Below, one piece after another: positions 1-11,438 of a DNA stretch of 64,000 nucleotides. This DNA is from Opitutus sp. ER46 (GTDB lineage Bacteria; Verrucomicrobiota; Verrucomicrobiia; Opitutales; Opitutaceae). The stretch lies in the NCBI RefSeq assembly GCF_003054705.1, contig NZ_QAYX01000024.1:620001-684000 (forward strand). The letters run 5' to 3'. Every line of letters begins with the position of its first letter. Position 1 is the first letter of the stretch. The notes below the pieces were generated by a model. That model saw only the letters and a list, made by a program, of their open reading frames with translations. It was not told the DNA's origin and ran no database searches. The position numbers and the translations under genes were made by a program.

Positions 1-300
1 CCGGTTCTCTCCGAGATCCTGATCCACCTCAGCGTCACCCGTCCGGAGAACATCGCGATCGACGGCTTTGAGTTCCTGCCCAACGGCGTCGGCCTGCGGC
101 TCACCGTGCGCGGCTCGCCCGAGGCCGCTGCGGGTTATGCCACCGCCTACCTCGAGCAGTTGCGCAACGATACCGAGCTGACCGCGTTCGACCGCGCCAA
201 GTTCGAGTTCACCAACCAGGCGCGCAACACCGCCACCGGCCGGCTCTCGGTGGAGTTCTTCCTGAAGTTCAACGCGCAGTACGCCGACAAGCGCCTATGA
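1..300 (+). CDS. PilN-like type IV pilus assembly protein, C-terminal fragment
   Basis: The reading frame is open from base 1, so the gene starts outside the window; only the last 99 residues are visible. They hold a small alpha/beta domain (ILIHLSVTRP, then GLRLTVRGSPEAAAGYATAYLEQL) of the kind seen at the C-terminus of PilN/GspL-like inner-membrane pilus proteins, which link the cytoplasmic PilM-like ATPase to PilO. The stop overlaps the next start by four bases (ATGA), as do the following two junctions, so these genes form one translationally coupled operon ending in a secretin. The PilN assignment rests mainly on position and fold-like pattern. Confidence 0.6.
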   Translation, partial: PVLSEILIHLSVTRPENIAIDGFEFLPNGVGLRLTVRGSPEAAAGYATAYLEQLRNDTELTAFDRAKFEFTNQARNTATGRLSVEFFLKFNAQYADKRL

Positions 301-836
301 CCTCCGAGGATCTCGTCAGCACGTTCAAGAAGCACCCGGTCACGCTGATCTGCGGCGTCCTGAGCCTGGGGCTGGCGATCGGCATCTATGTGCGCGCGGG
401 GGACATCCCGGCGGCGAACCAGCGCTTGGACGAAAAGACCGCCGAGGCCCGGCGCTGCGCGCTCAACATCACCAACGGCGCCCAGCTCAAGGAGCAGCTC
501 GACGCGATGATCGCGGCCAACCAGGCCGTCGAGGCGCGCCTCATCCGGGCCTCGGACCTCGGCATCAACCAGCAGTTCTTCTACAAGCTGGAGAGCGAGA
601 GTGGCGTGAAGCTCACGGACCTCCGCCAGGGGCGTCTCGGCGCGGTCAAGGGCAGCTACGGGCCGGTGACGTTCACCGTTTCGCTCGATGGCAGCTACCC
701 GCAGGTGCTCGCGTTCGTGCAGGCCCTTGAAAGCCGGGCGCACTACTGCCGGATTCTCACGGCCTCCCTGGTCGGCTCCCGCGCCGGCGCCGGCGTCTCG
801 CTGTCCTTGAACCTGGAACTTCTCGGCCGCCCATGA
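297..836 (+). CDS. PilO-like inner-membrane pilus assembly protein
   Basis: A 179-residue protein with one membrane segment near residues 15-32 (HPVTLICGVLSLGLAIGIYV), a coiled-coil-prone stretch after it (about 40-85) and a C-terminal domain with the PilO-like pattern PVTFTVSLDGSYPQVLAFVQALES. PilO proteins pair with PilN in the inner membrane and align the type IV pilus machine with the outer-membrane secretin. The start ATG overlaps the previous stop by four bases. In the related Akkermansia cluster the gene at this place encodes the larger surface protein Amuc_1100; this one is much shorter, so equivalence is only positional. Confidence 0.6.
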   Translation: MTSEDLVSTFKKHPVTLICGVLSLGLAIGIYVRAGDIPAANQRLDEKTAEARRCALNITNGAQLKEQLDAMIAANQAVEARLIRASDLGINQQFFYKLESESGVKLTDLRQGRLGAVKGSYGPVTFTVSLDGSYPQVLAFVQALESRAHYCRILTASLVGSRAGAGVSLSLNLELLGRP

Positions 837-1384
837 ACCGTCGCCTTTCTTCTGTCCTGGCGGTGCTGGCGGGCGCTCTGACCGTGGCGCCGGTTGCGTT
901 CGCGGCCAAGCCGCCGGCTGACATCCCCTCGGTCGAGCAGCGTCGTGCGATCGTGCAGCGGGCCGAGAAGCTCGCCCGCGCGCTGCCGCCCGCGCCGCTG
1001 CCGCCGGAACTGGTTTCGCCTTTCAGTCCGCCCGGGTTCGACCGGCCCGAGGCGTCGGAAGTCTCCCGGCCTGACGGTCGTGCGGCCGCGGCACCTGATG
1101 CCTCCGCGGGCGCTCAGCCCGCCGCTCCCGCGTTGCCTCAGACCGACCGCGACCTCCTCGCGGCGGTGGCGGCCAAGATTCCCACCACCGGCACCATCAT
1201 CATGGGCGGCCGGCCTCTCCTCATCAGTGGCACGAACCGCATCGAGGTCGGCTCCCTTTTCACCGTCGTCTACAGCGGCCAGGAGTACGAGCTCGAGCTC
1301 GTCGCGGTCGATCGGACGACGTTCACCGTGCGCTACAAGGGCGAGGAGTTCACCCGCCCGATCAAATTAGGAAAGTCCCCATGA
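833..1384 (+). CDS. Secreted protein in PilP position of the pilus operon
   Basis: A 183-residue protein with an N-terminal signal sequence (MNRRLSSVLAVLAGALTVAP, cleavage near AFA-AK), a proline/alanine-rich linker (about residues 45-105) and a compact beta-rich C-terminal domain (GTIIMGGRPLLISGTNRIEV to the end). This layout of exported, disordered linker plus small beta domain is that of PilP, which docks onto the N-domains of the secretin. No lipobox cysteine is seen, unlike classical PilP. ATGA overlaps on both sides couple it to the PilO-like gene and the secretin. Family membership is not certain from sequence alone. Confidence 0.55.
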   Translation: MNRRLSSVLAVLAGALTVAPVAFAAKPPADIPSVEQRRAIVQRAEKLARALPPAPLPPELVSPFSPPGFDRPEASEVSRPDGRAAAAPDASAGAQPAAPALPQTDRDLLAAVAAKIPTTGTIIMGGRPLLISGTNRIEVGSLFTVVYSGQEYELELVAVDRTTFTVRYKGEEFTRPIKLGKSP

Positions 1385-3126
1385 GAACACGTCACCTCCC
1401 GTTCGCGCTGGTTGCCTTGACCGCCTGGCTCGCCGCGCCCGTGCTGCGCGCCCAGACCGCTCCGGCGGCGACCCCTCCGCCGCCCGCCCCGACGGCCGCG
1501 GTGACTGACGCCGCCCCAACGGCGACTCCCGCTCCCGCCGCCGCGACCAAGTCGAAGGACGCCGCCGGCCGGGACACGCTCTCCGTCGACTTCCCGGACG
1601 AGGATGTGCGCAACATCCTGCGTAACGTCGCGGATCTCTTTGAGCTGAACATCATCATGCCCGAGACGCTCCAGGGCAAAACCACGATCAAGCTCCGGGA
1701 CGTCACGTGGCGGCAGATCTTCCAGAGCGTGCTCGACCCGGTCGGCTACACGTACGTGGAGGACGGCAACATCATCAAGATCGTCACCAAGGAGAGCCTC
1801 AACGAGGAGCCGGTGACCACGGACGTCTTCATCATCAACTACGCGCGCGCCGCCGACATCCTCCCCACCGTCAGCTCGCTCGTGGACACGACGAAGGGGA
1901 AAATCGTCGTCGATGCCCGCAGCAACAGCCTCGTCATCACCGAGCGGCCCACCCGCCTCGCGCGCATCCGCCCGATCATCGAGCAGCTCGATAAGGCGAC
2001 CGATCAGGTGATGATCGAGTCCAAGTTCGTCGAGGTCACCAACACCGACATCAAGAACATCGGCGTCAATTGGTCCTCCCTCCAGAACTACTCCGTCGGC
2101 GTCGGCAACATCAGCAGCACATTCAACCGCACCCGCGGCCAGACGAGCTCCGGTGGCGTCAACAACAGCAACAACTCCACCAACAACAGCCAGAACGGCA
2201 CGACCAATAGCGCCACGACGACGACGGCCAATTCCCAAACCTCCGGCTCGAACACGTCGAACACCATCAACTCGACGAATGGCGCGCTGACCTCGACCTC
2301 GATCACCGGCACCACCGGCTCGCTCTCGAACACGACCAACGTCGCCGGCAGCAACGGCACGACCAGCAGCACCGCCGTGGGCAGCACCGAGGCGTTGTCC
2401 TTCCTTAACAATGTCGCCAACTCCGGCGGCACCGCCCGCGAAATCACCGCGCTCTTCTCCGCCGACGACTTCCGCGTCGTGCTCAGCGCGCTGCAGACGC
2501 TGAACGACGTGAAGATCGTCTCCAACCCGACGATCGTCACCCTCAACAACACCGAGGCCACCATCAACGTCGGCGACTCGCAGCCGATCCCGAACTACGC
2601 CTTCAACCAGCAGACCGGCTCGTTCGAGGTGAACGGGTTCACCTACAAGGACATTGGCATCATCCTGCGCGTCACCCCGCAGGTGAACGCCCGCGGCTTC
2701 ATCAAGCTCACGCTCACGCCCGAGGTCAGCCAGCAGAACGGCACCCGCAAATTCGGCGACGCCGAGCTGCCGATCATCGCCACCCGCAAGGCCGTCACCC
2801 AGGTGTCATTGAAAGACGGCTACACCATGGGCATCGGCGGCCTGCTCAGCACCCAGACGACCAAGGGCTCCACCAAGGTGCCGGTGCTCGGTTCGATCCC
2901 CGTGATGGGCCGGCTCTTCCGCTCCGATACGAAGAACGAGTCCTTCACCAATCTCATCATCTTCATCACCGCCAAGACGGTCGCCGCCGACGGCGCCCCC
3001 GTGGAACAGGTCTTTGAGTCCGGCCGCGTCCGGCAGCTCGGCCTGCGCCGCGAGGATATGCCCGGCTACCGCGACGGCTCGTCGCCGTACGTCGAGCCGC
3101 CCGCGCCCAAAGCCAAGTCCAAGTAA
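1381..3126 (+). CDS. Outer-membrane secretin (PilQ/GspD family)
   Basis: A 581-residue secretin with signal peptide (cleavage near LRA-QT), an alanine/proline-rich linker, an STN-like domain (about 65-135; LSVDFPDEDVRNILRNVADL), a NolW-type secretin N domain (about 145-215) and the secretin channel domain in the C-terminal half, ending in the typical VPVLGSIPVMGRLF and LIIFITAK signatures. It would form the gated outer-membrane ring for type IV pili. Between residues about 250 and 340 lies a long Asn/Ser/Thr-rich low-complexity insert interrupting the N-domain region. It is the last gene of the ATGA-coupled pilus operon. PilQ and GspD cannot be fully separated by sequence, but the neighbours favour the pilus. 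Confidence 0.88.
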   Translation: MRTRHLPFALVALTAWLAAPVLRAQTAPAATPPPPAPTAAVTDAAPTATPAPAAATKSKDAAGRDTLSVDFPDEDVRNILRNVADLFELNIIMPETLQGKTTIKLRDVTWRQIFQSVLDPVGYTYVEDGNIIKIVTKESLNEEPVTTDVFIINYARAADILPTVSSLVDTTKGKIVVDARSNSLVITERPTRLARIRPIIEQLDKATDQVMIESKFVEVTNTDIKNIGVNWSSLQNYSVGVGNISSTFNRTRGQTSSGGVNNSNNSTNNSQNGTTNSATTTTANSQTSGSNTSNTINSTNGALTSTSITGTTGSLSNTTNVAGSNGTTSSTAVGSTEALSFLNNVANSGGTAREITALFSADDFRVVLSALQTLNDVKIVSNPTIVTLNNTEATINVGDSQPIPNYAFNQQTGSFEVNGFTYKDIGIILRVTPQVNARGFIKLTLTPEVSQQNGTRKFGDAELPIIATRKAVTQVSLKDGYTMGIGGLLSTQTTKGSTKVPVLGSIPVMGRLFRSDTKNESFTNLIIFITAKTVAADGAPVEQVFESGRVRQLGLRREDMPGYRDGSSPYVEPPAPKAKSK

Positions 3127-3144
3127 AACTTCGGGACCCTCCCC

Positions 3145-6100
3145 GTGAACATGCCTTCCCTTCTTCGCGGTTCCATCGGAACCCTGTTGTGGCCGCTGGC
3201 TCGGGCGGCCGCGCTCAGCCTCGCCTTCGCCTCCCTGCTGCCCGCGCAGCAGGAGCCGATCATTGGCGTCGAGATCAACACGATCCGCGTGGCCTCCGGC
3301 AGCGGTGCGATCATCGGCGCCTCTGTGACCAGCGGTGGTGCGGGCTACACGACCGCTCCTGCCGTCACCGTCACCGGCGGCACCGGCACGGGTGCGGTGA
3401 TCACCGCCAACCTGACCGGCGGCGTGGTGACCTCGCTCACCGTCGACAATCCAGGCAGTGGGTACACGAGTCCGACGATCACCATCGCTCCGCCCTCGGC
3501 GACGACGGCCACGGCCACGGCGACGACAGCGGCTGGCGCGGTGACCAGCATTACGGTTACGAGCGGCGGCGCCGGCTACACGAGCGCGCCCACGGTGACG
3601 ATCGGCGGGCCAGGGACCGGCGCGGCAGCCACGGCGACCATCGTCGACGGCAAGGTCACGGCAATCACCGTTACCGCCGGTGGCACGGGCTACACCTCGG
3701 CGACGGTCACGATTTCCGCTCCTCCGACCGGCACCCCGGCGACCGGCACCGTCACGGCGGGCACGATTTTCACCACGCCGTTCCAGAACGAGTCCTACGG
3801 GCCCTACGGTACGCGCATCCTCATCACCGCGCTCGCCCACGGCACCAATCCCGCCGACGGCTATTCGTACGAGTTCTATGTCAACGGCGTCGCGCTCGCG
3901 CAGCCGTTCCCGAACCCAGTCGCGTCCGGCGTCCCGGCGACCGTCAGTTGGGCTCCGCCTCAACCCGGCGCCTATCAGCTCACCGTCAAGGCGAGCGATG
4001 GCGGCCACACCGTCACGTCGCTGGCCGTCCGGTATTTTGCCACCGGCACCGCCATCATCGGCCCGGTCGACAACACCGTCGTGCCGAATGGCTCCTCCGT
4101 GGTGATCCAGGCCACCGCGGTGCCGGCGCCGGTCGGGTCCACGGCGTTCGTCCAGAGGATGGAGTTCCTGATCGATGGCACGCTCCGCGGCACCGATTAC
4201 ACCTACCCGTACTCCTTCATCTACAAGCCCGAGACCACGCCGACGGCTCACACGATCGAGGCGCGCGCCTACGACAACAACGGGGTCCTGGTTTCCGCCG
4301 TCGGCAGCGCCACGCGCTCGCTGCGCATGGTGACTCCGGTCGGCACTCCCCCCACCGTCACCTTCGTCAATCCGCTGAACAATGCGAAGGTCAGCGCCGG
4401 CTCGACGATCAACCTCATCGTCGACGCCGTCTCCACCAGCGGGTTCGTCCGCAACGTGGACTTCTACGTCAACGGCGTCCTCCACGGCTCGTCCCAGTCG
4501 TTCCCGTTCTCCACCACCTGGAGCTCCAGCACGCCGGGCAAGTACGAGTTCGTGGCCATCGCGTCCGACGACAAGAGCAACGCGGTCGCCTCCGCGCCGA
4601 TCACCATCAACGTCGCGGGCGGATTCCCGACGGTGTCCATCGCGACGCCCGAGCCGACCGGTGCCACCGTGATCCAGGGCACGACCCTCTCGGTGCGCGT
4701 GAACGCCGCCGGTCCGGACGGCGGCATCTCGTCCCTGAGCTCCATCGAGCTTCTCGTCGACGGCACGGTGAGCGATGCGCTGCCGAAGAATCCGCAGAAC
4801 GTCACGCCGCCGCCGCCGCTCAGCGAACCTTTCGATTTCACCTGGCGCAGCAGCGTCGCGCTCGGCGCGCACACGCTCGCGGCCCGCGTCACTTCCACCT
4901 CCGGCCTCATCGTCAGTTCGGTCGAGGTGCCGATCACCGTCATCGCGAACCAACTGCCCTCGATCGACATCAAGGCGCCGGCCAGCGGTGCCTCCGGTCC
5001 GGTCGGCACCGCCGTGACGCTGATCGCCAATCCGAGCGACCCCGATGGCGCCGTTGCTTCCGTCGACTTCTACATCAATGGCTCGCTGATCGGTGACTCG
5101 GTGACGACGTCGCCGTACCAGACGACGTGGACGCCGACCGCCGCCGGCTCCTACACGATCACCGCGAAGGTGACCGACAATGCCGGTGCGAGCGTGATGT
5201 CGGACGACGTCGAATTCATCGCGGATCCAGAGTCCACCGGCGGCGCCACCGGCACCAACATCGTGTACCGCGGCGTGTACAGCTCCACGAGCGAGCAGGG
5301 GAGCTTCGTCTTCGCGATCAACAAGGCGGGCCGGGGCACGTTTGTCGGGTCCTCCACCAACCCGGTTGGCCGACTCTACTACTGGAACGATTTCGCGGTG
5401 AGCAATGACGGCAGCTTCAGCGTCGTCGACGCCAATAAGAATGTGCTGGTGTCCGGCCAGACGAGCGCCACGGGCGTGTCGGGAACCTTTGGCGACCGCA
5501 CGTTCATCGGGCCGATCACGCTTGGGACGTACGCGCCTTTGTTCTACACGAGCACGCTGAGCGGCGGCACCGGCGGCACGGTTGTCGCCATGTTCGGCGC
5601 CGACGGCTCCATTTCGTTCTACGCCAACTCGGGTTCGCAAAGTGACGCGGCCAGCGGCAACATCCAGGCCTCCGGCGCCTTCACGATGACGTCGCCCAAC
5701 GGGACCACGTTCACCGGCACGGTCGTCACCGCCTCGGGCGTCATCAGCGGCACCGTCAGCGGCAAGATCAGCGGCAGCTTCTTCCTCAGCCCGATCGCCA
5801 GCCGCCTCGTCAACATCTCCACCCGCACCACCATCGGCGGGGGCGAGAACGTCCTCATCGCGGGATTCACCGTGCGCGGCACCGGCAAGAAGCCGCTGTT
5901 GATCCGCGGGGTCGGACCGACGCTCGTCAATCTCGGTGTCACCGGCGTGATCGCCAATCCCGCGCTCGCGGTCTACTCGAGCGCCAGCGCCGTGGTGGCC
6001 AGCAACGACAACTGGAGTGGCGCCGACGTGGCTGCGAAGGCGAAGCAGCTCGGCGCGTTCGACCTGCCCACGGGCAGCGCCGACGCCGCGCTGCTGTTCA

Positions 6101-6591
6101 CCGCCGATTCCGAGTCGACCTACACGACGATCATCTCCGGCAGCAACGGCACCTCGGGCAATGGCATGGTCGAGATCTACGACTGCGAGGCGGTGGGCAC
6201 CGGGAGCTCGCGGCTTACGAATATCTCGTCGCGCGGTTATCTCCCCGCCGGCGACACCATGTTTGCCGGCTTTGTCATCAGCGGCGACGTCCGCAAAAAG
6301 CTCCTCATTCGCGCGGTGGGTCCGACGCTTTCTAAACTGGGCATCGCCAACCCGCTGCCGAATCCGAAGCTGTCGGTAATGTACGGCCAGACCGTGATCG
6401 CGAGTAACGACAACTGGAGCACGAGCGTTACGCCGACGACCAAGGCGCTGGTCTATCCGTTTGAACTCATGGCCGGCTCGAAGGACGCCGCCATCGTCGT
6501 GCAGCTCAATCCGGGCCTCTACACCGTGCTCGTCAGCGACGCCGATCGCGCCGCCGGCGTGGTGCTCGTCGAGATCTGGGATGCCGACTAA
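3145..6591 (+). CDS. Large secreted repeat protein with Ig-like domains and shared C-terminal module
   Basis: A 1148-residue exported protein (GTG at 3145; an ATG two codons on is an equally good start). After a signal sequence (about 1-32, ending LLPAQQ) come GG-x-GYT repeats of roughly 36 residues (about 50-205), several bacterial Ig-like domains (about 215-690; [20 protein letters not shown] and [13 protein letters not shown] begin two), a linker domain (about 700-885) and two tandem copies of a 130-residue module (890-1019 and 1020-1148) with the pattern [49 protein letters not shown]. The same module ends the NHL protein at 58194-60059. A surface or extracellular adhesive or enzyme-accessory role is likely, but no catalytic site was recognised. 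Confidence 0.8.
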   Translation: MNMPSLLRGSIGTLLWPLARAAALSLAFASLLPAQQEPIIGVEINTIRVASGSGAIIGASVTSGGAGYTTAPAVTVTGGTGTGAVITANLTGGVVTSLTVDNPGSGYTSPTITIAPPSATTATATATTAAGAVTSITVTSGGAGYTSAPTVTIGGPGTGAAATATIVDGKVTAITVTAGGTGYTSATVTISAPPTGTPATGTVTAGTIFTTPFQNESYGPYGTRILITALAHGTNPADGYSYEFYVNGVALAQPFPNPVASGVPATVSWAPPQPGAYQLTVKASDGGHTVTSLAVRYFATGTAIIGPVDNTVVPNGSSVVIQATAVPAPVGSTAFVQRMEFLIDGTLRGTDYTYPYSFIYKPETTPTAHTIEARAYDNNGVLVSAVGSATRSLRMVTPVGTPPTVTFVNPLNNAKVSAGSTINLIVDAVSTSGFVRNVDFYVNGVLHGSSQSFPFSTTWSSSTPGKYEFVAIASDDKSNAVASAPITINVAGGFPTVSIATPEPTGATVIQGTTLSVRVNAAGPDGGISSLSSIELLVDGTVSDALPKNPQNVTPPPPLSEPFDFTWRSSVALGAHTLAARVTSTSGLIVSSVEVPITVIANQLPSIDIKAPASGASGPVGTAVTLIANPSDPDGAVASVDFYINGSLIGDSVTTSPYQTTWTPTAAGSYTITAKVTDNAGASVMSDDVEFIADPESTGGATGTNIVYRGVYSSTSEQGSFVFAINKAGRGTFVGSSTNPVGRLYYWNDFAVSNDGSFSVVDANKNVLVSGQTSATGVSGTFGDRTFIGPITLGTYAPLFYTSTLSGGTGGTVVAMFGADGSISFYANSGSQSDAASGNIQASGAFTMTSPNGTTFTGTVVTASGVISGTVSGKISGSFFLSPIASRLVNISTRTTIGGGENVLIAGFTVRGTGKKPLLIRGVGPTLVNLGVTGVIANPALAVYSSASAVVASNDNWSGADVAAKAKQLGAFDLPTGSADAALLFTADSESTYTTIISGSNGTSGNGMVEIYDCEAVGTGSSRLTNISSRGYLPAGDTMFAGFVISGDVRKKLLIRAVGPTLSKLGIANPLPNPKLSVMYGQTVIASNDNWSTSVTPTTKALVYPFELMAGSKDAAIVVQLNPGLYTVLVSDADRAAGVVLVEIWDAD

Positions 6592-6681
6592 TTAACCGCG
6601 TTATCCCGCCGCCGGATCCGCTTCGGCGGCGTGGATTTGGAGTTTGCGGCGCCCCTCGCGCGCTCTACTTGTTTCCGCCTG

Positions 6682-7752
6682 ATGAGCAGCGCCCGACCCG
6701 AGTCCGCGAGCACCCAGCCTGTCGCCCCGGCCCCCGCCTCCGGCGGACCTGCCAAGGCCCATGCCTTCGCGCCGGTTTTCGGGCTCCTTGGCCCGCAGAT
6801 GGCGGCCTTGGACAAGTTTCTGGCCGCCCAGCTTCCGGCGTTCGAGCCGGAGATCCAGGCGATGGTCGAGTACTGCATCGACACTTCCGGCAAACGCATC
6901 CGACCTGCGCTCGTCTTCCTCAGCGGCTGGCAGGGGCAGGGGGAGGTCTCGGATGACCTCGTCCGCGTCGCCGCCGTGGTGGAAATGGTCCACCTCGCGA
7001 CGCTCGTGCACGACGACATCATGGACGACGCCGAGGTGAGGCGGAACCGGCGCACCGCGAGCCGGGAGTACGGCCCCACGCCGGCGGTGCTGCTCGGTGA
7101 CGCGCTTTTCGCGCACGCACTGCATCTCACCACGCTTTTCCCGACGACCGACATCTGCGGCGCCGTGGCCAACTCGATGCGCCGGGTCTGCGCCGGCGAA
7201 ATTGTTCAGACGCTCCGCCGGGGTTCGACCAATCTCAGCCGGGCCGACTACTACCGCATCGTGGACCTGAAGACGGCCGAGCTTTTCCGGGTCTCCTGCT
7301 TCCTGGGCTCACGCCTGGGTGGCTTTCCCGAAGGCTTCGCCGAGGCCGCCGGAAAGTTCGGACGCCACCTCGGCATCGCGTATCAGATCTACGATGACCT
7401 CGTGGACTTCTTCGGCAGCGAAGCCCGGATCGGCAAGACCCTCGGCACGGACCTCGCCAGCGGCAAGCTGACGCTCCCGCTCTTTGTCCTGATGGAGCGC
7501 CTGCCCGCCGCCGAGGCCCAGCAGCTCACGCTCGAAATCACCGGCAAACATGCGCCGCAGCTCGAACTGCGCCTCGCGCAGATGCAGCAGTACGGCGTGT
7601 TCGCCGCGGTCGCCGGCGAGGTTGAGGCTGAGATCGCGGCTGCCGCCAAAGCGTTGGAACCCTGGACGGGTGTGAGCCCCACATCGCTCTTGCTCGAGCT
7701 TTGCTCCGTTCTGCGGACCCAGGTTGCCGCCCTTGCGCCAAAAGGGCAGTAA
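6682..7752 (+). CDS. Polyprenyl diphosphate synthase (long-chain isoprenyl synthase)
   Basis: A 356-residue all-alpha prenyltransferase that elongates allylic diphosphates with isopentenyl diphosphate, supplying the quinone side chain or a related polyprenyl chain. The first aspartate-rich motif is HDDIMDDAEVRR (Asp111 onward) and the second is QIYDDLVD (Asp238 onward), followed by GKTLGTDLASGKLTLPL. An in-frame GTG at 6631 could add 17 residues, but the ATG at 6682 gives the usual start relative to the family. Octaprenyl versus heptaprenyl specificity cannot be read from the sequence. Confidence 0.9.
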   Translation: MSSARPESASTQPVAPAPASGGPAKAHAFAPVFGLLGPQMAALDKFLAAQLPAFEPEIQAMVEYCIDTSGKRIRPALVFLSGWQGQGEVSDDLVRVAAVVEMVHLATLVHDDIMDDAEVRRNRRTASREYGPTPAVLLGDALFAHALHLTTLFPTTDICGAVANSMRRVCAGEIVQTLRRGSTNLSRADYYRIVDLKTAELFRVSCFLGSRLGGFPEGFAEAAGKFGRHLGIAYQIYDDLVDFFGSEARIGKTLGTDLASGKLTLPLFVLMERLPAAEAQQLTLEITGKHAPQLELRLAQMQQYGVFAAVAGEVEAEIAAAAKALEPWTGVSPTSLLLELCSVLRTQVAALAPKGQ

Positions 7753-7868
7753 CCTGTTTGTAACCAACATGCTAATGTTGACGTCCCCGAAAGTGCTGAC
7801 TCGCGGGAACGACCTACCTGACGCAAATTACGTTTGCCGCTACTCTCGCGGCTGATTCCTTTCGCCCC

Positions 7869-8504
7869 ATGGATGCGACCAAAGCCCTCGGCAAGACGCT
7901 TGTAGCGTCACCCGAGCGTCGCCAGGAGGCTGATGCCGACCTGGAGGTGGTTCGTCGCGTCCAGGCCGGAGACGTCGCCGCCTTCGACCAGCTCATCCGG
8001 AAGTATCGCGAGCGGCTTTACGGGGTCGTGTACAACCTCACGTCCAATCGCGAGGATGCGGCAGATCTTACGCAAGATGCTTTTATCAAGGCATTTCAGT
8101 CGATCCAGCGCTTCAGCGGTCAGTCCTCATTCTTCACCTGGCTGTACCGGATTGCGGTCAATTCGACGATCAGCCACCTGCGCAAGAGCCGCCTGCGGTC
8201 GTTCTTCAGCCTCGAGACCGTGCATTCCGACGAACCCGTCGCCCGCGATATCATTGACGCGCTTACGGATAAATCGGGCGGGGACCGGGACACGTATGTG
8301 CGTGAGCTTCAGGAAAAATTGAACGCCGCGATGCAGAAACTGTCTATCAAGCATCGTACTGTGGTTACTCTCTTCGAAATCGACGGCCTGAGCCACCAGG
8401 AGATTGCAGATGTCATGGACTGTTCCGTGGGCACCGTGCGTTCGCGATTGCACTACGCGAAGCAACTTCTGCAGGCCGAACTTCAGCCCTATTTGCGCCG
8501 ATGA
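7869..8504 (+). CDS. ECF RNA polymerase sigma factor
   Basis: A 211-residue sigma-70 family protein of the extracytoplasmic-function class. Region 2 spans about residues 38-105 (YRERLYGVVYNL, then DAADLTQDAFIKAFQSI and FFTWLYRIAVN), and region 4 spans about 152-207 with the helix-turn-helix GLSHQEIADVMDCSVGTVRSRL. Regions 1.1 and 3 are absent, as expected for ECF factors. Its last four bases overlap the start of the next gene, a membrane protein with the layout of an anti-sigma factor, so the pair is probably translated together and works as a regulatory couple. Confidence 0.92.
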   Translation: MDATKALGKTLVASPERRQEADADLEVVRRVQAGDVAAFDQLIRKYRERLYGVVYNLTSNREDAADLTQDAFIKAFQSIQRFSGQSSFFTWLYRIAVNSTISHLRKSRLRSFFSLETVHSDEPVARDIIDALTDKSGGDRDTYVRELQEKLNAAMQKLSIKHRTVVTLFEIDGLSHQEIADVMDCSVGTVRSRLHYAKQLLQAELQPYLRR

Positions 8505-9319
8505 TGGATCCGAAAAGCAGGCAGTCGGTTTCGCTGGAGGATCTGATCCGGTTCAAGCGCGCAGAGCGGCCTTCGCCCGAGTTCTGGGCGCAGTTCGATC
8601 GCGAGCTCCGCGAGAAGCAGTTGGCGGCCTTGGTGCAGAAACAGCCGTGGTGGCGTGCGCTGCCTGCCCGCTTCGGAGGCTTCGCCCGTTTTCATCTTCC
8701 GCTCGGTGCCACCGCCGTCCTCGCCGTCACGCTCATTTCGATTCGCGACTACGAGCCCATTTCTCCCTCCGCCGGCCCCGTGGTGCCGACGCTGCAGGCC
8801 AGCCGTCATGGCGGCATCGTCATCAGTGACGCACGCGCGGAGACTGCCACCGTTGCAGCCAGCGAACAGGACGAGGCGCCCGATGCGGGCAACGACGGCG
8901 ATCGCGCCACGGTTGCCGCGACGCGCAACACCCCCGCTTCGCACAGCACCTCCGGACTGACCAATATGGTGGCGCTGCTTTCCAGCGTGCCGGCGGAGTC
9001 GGGCCTTGTTGGCCTTCGTCCGTCCACGCGCTCGATTGAGGAGAACCGCATGGTGGCCGAGGCCCTGCTGGGCACGCGCACCGTGGGCTTCGAGGCCCGC
9101 GCGCTGCCGACCCGGACCGCGCCCCAGGAGCCGCTCGAGCAGTTGGCCAATCCTTCCGAGACTCGCCGCAGCCGTTTCGCCGTGGCGTTCGCCAATGCCA
9201 ACGCGACCGTGGACCCCGCGCCCACCGCCCGCGTGGCGCGACGCCTCTCCGACGAGCAGCTGTACGACTCGATCCATCGCTTCGGCGCCCGCGGCAACAG
9301 CGTCTCGATCAAATTCTGA
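8501..9319 (+). CDS. Putative membrane anti-sigma factor
   Basis: A 272-residue protein with an N-terminal cytoplasmic part of about 60 residues (LEDLIRFKRAERPSPEFWAQ), one transmembrane segment near 64-82 (FHLPLGATAVLAVTLISI) and a long, low-complexity periplasmic part. This topology, and the four-base overlap with the upstream ECF sigma gene, suggest that it binds and silences that sigma factor. No zinc-binding anti-sigma motif (HxxxCxxC) is visible, so the assignment is by context. A strong terminator follows at 9351-9375. Confidence 0.55.
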   Translation: MMDPKSRQSVSLEDLIRFKRAERPSPEFWAQFDRELREKQLAALVQKQPWWRALPARFGGFARFHLPLGATAVLAVTLISIRDYEPISPSAGPVVPTLQASRHGGIVISDARAETATVAASEQDEAPDAGNDGDRATVAATRNTPASHSTSGLTNMVALLSSVPAESGLVGLRPSTRSIEENRMVAEALLGTRTVGFEARALPTRTAPQEPLEQLANPSETRRSRFAVAFANANATVDPAPTARVARRLSDEQLYDSIHRFGARGNSVSIKF

Positions 9320-9350
9320 TCGTCGCTGTCTTCCGCGTCTGACTTTCCGG

Positions 9351-9375
9351 CCCCGCCCTTTCGGCGGGGTTTTTT
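9351..9375 (+). terminator. Rho-independent terminator after sigma/anti-sigma pair
   Basis: The perfect 7-bp stem CCCCGCC/GGCGGGG with a five-base loop is followed directly by six T. It lies 31 bases after the anti-sigma stop and ends the transcript before fumC. Confidence 0.85.
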
Positions 9376-9406
9376 GCTTTCGCCCCGCCCGCCGCTAGCC
9401 TCCGGC

Positions 9407-10810
<1,404 letters not shown>

Positions 10811-10959
10811 CGCTCCTGCCGGCCCCGAGCCACCACCCACCGCATGGGGCAGTCGCGCTTTCCGCCGCCCGCCACGTGCCGTCGATCGCCCGCCGCTGCG
10901 CCCGCGTCATCGTGCAAATCCCCGTTGCGCGAACGGGCGGCGTGCACACGTTGCGCGCC

Positions 10960-11379
10960 ATGTCCCTTCATCAAGTTACCCTTACGGTTCGGACCAATGG
11001 CAAAGGCACCCACGAGATCACGCCGCTGATCGCGCACGAGGTGCAGAGCAGCGGGATCAAGCACGGGCTCGTCTCCGTGTTCTGCCGCCACACCAGCGCC
11101 TCGCTGGTGCTGATGGAGAACGCCGACCCGAGCGCGCGGCGTGACCTCGAGGCCTGGCTCGACCGCCATGTGCCCGAGAACGACCCGCACTTCGAGCACA
11201 CGGTCGAGGGGCCCGACGACATGCCGAGCCACATCAAGATGGCGCTCACCCGCACCAGCGAAACGATCCCGATCGCCGACGGCCGGCTCATGCTCGGCAC
11301 CTGGCAGGGCATCTTCTTCTGGGAACACCGCCGCGACACCCACGCGCGCAACGTGGTCGTGACCGTGATGGGCGAGTAA
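10960..11379 (+). CDS. YjbQ-family (UPF0047) protein
   Basis: A 139-residue single-domain protein of the YjbQ/UPF0047 family, with the family blocks GLVSVFCRHTSASLVLMENA, HFEHTVEGPDDMPSHIKMAL and GRLMLGTWQGIFFWEHR. Some members have weak thiamine-phosphate synthase activity, but the physiological role is unsettled. The frame is open well upstream, yet similarity to the family begins exactly at this ATG. It lies between the two fumarase genes, facing the class I gene. Confidence 0.88.
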   Translation: MSLHQVTLTVRTNGKGTHEITPLIAHEVQSSGIKHGLVSVFCRHTSASLVLMENADPSARRDLEAWLDRHVPENDPHFEHTVEGPDDMPSHIKMALTRTSETIPIADGRLMLGTWQGIFFWEHRRDTHARNVVVTVMGE

Positions 11380-11381
11380 AC

Positions 11382-11411
11382 AAAAAGCCCGAGGCGCTCG
11401 GCGCGTCGGGC
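11382..11411 (-). terminator. Rho-independent terminator of class I fumarase
   Basis: Read on the minus strand, the 6-bp stem GCCCGA/TCGGGC (with further G+C pairing inside) is followed by TTTTTG. It sits 28 bases after the stop of the class I fumarase and just after the stop of the facing YjbQ gene, so it may serve both. Confidence 0.7.
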
Positions 11412-11438
11412 TCGCAGATTCAGTCAGGCGTCAGGCGC

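Noticed and set aside
2806-5640. Long open frame of 944 residues on the minus strand
   Set aside because: It is antisense to the secretin end and the large secreted protein. Its product is Arg/Gly/Asp-rich with no domain, a usual artefact of high GC.
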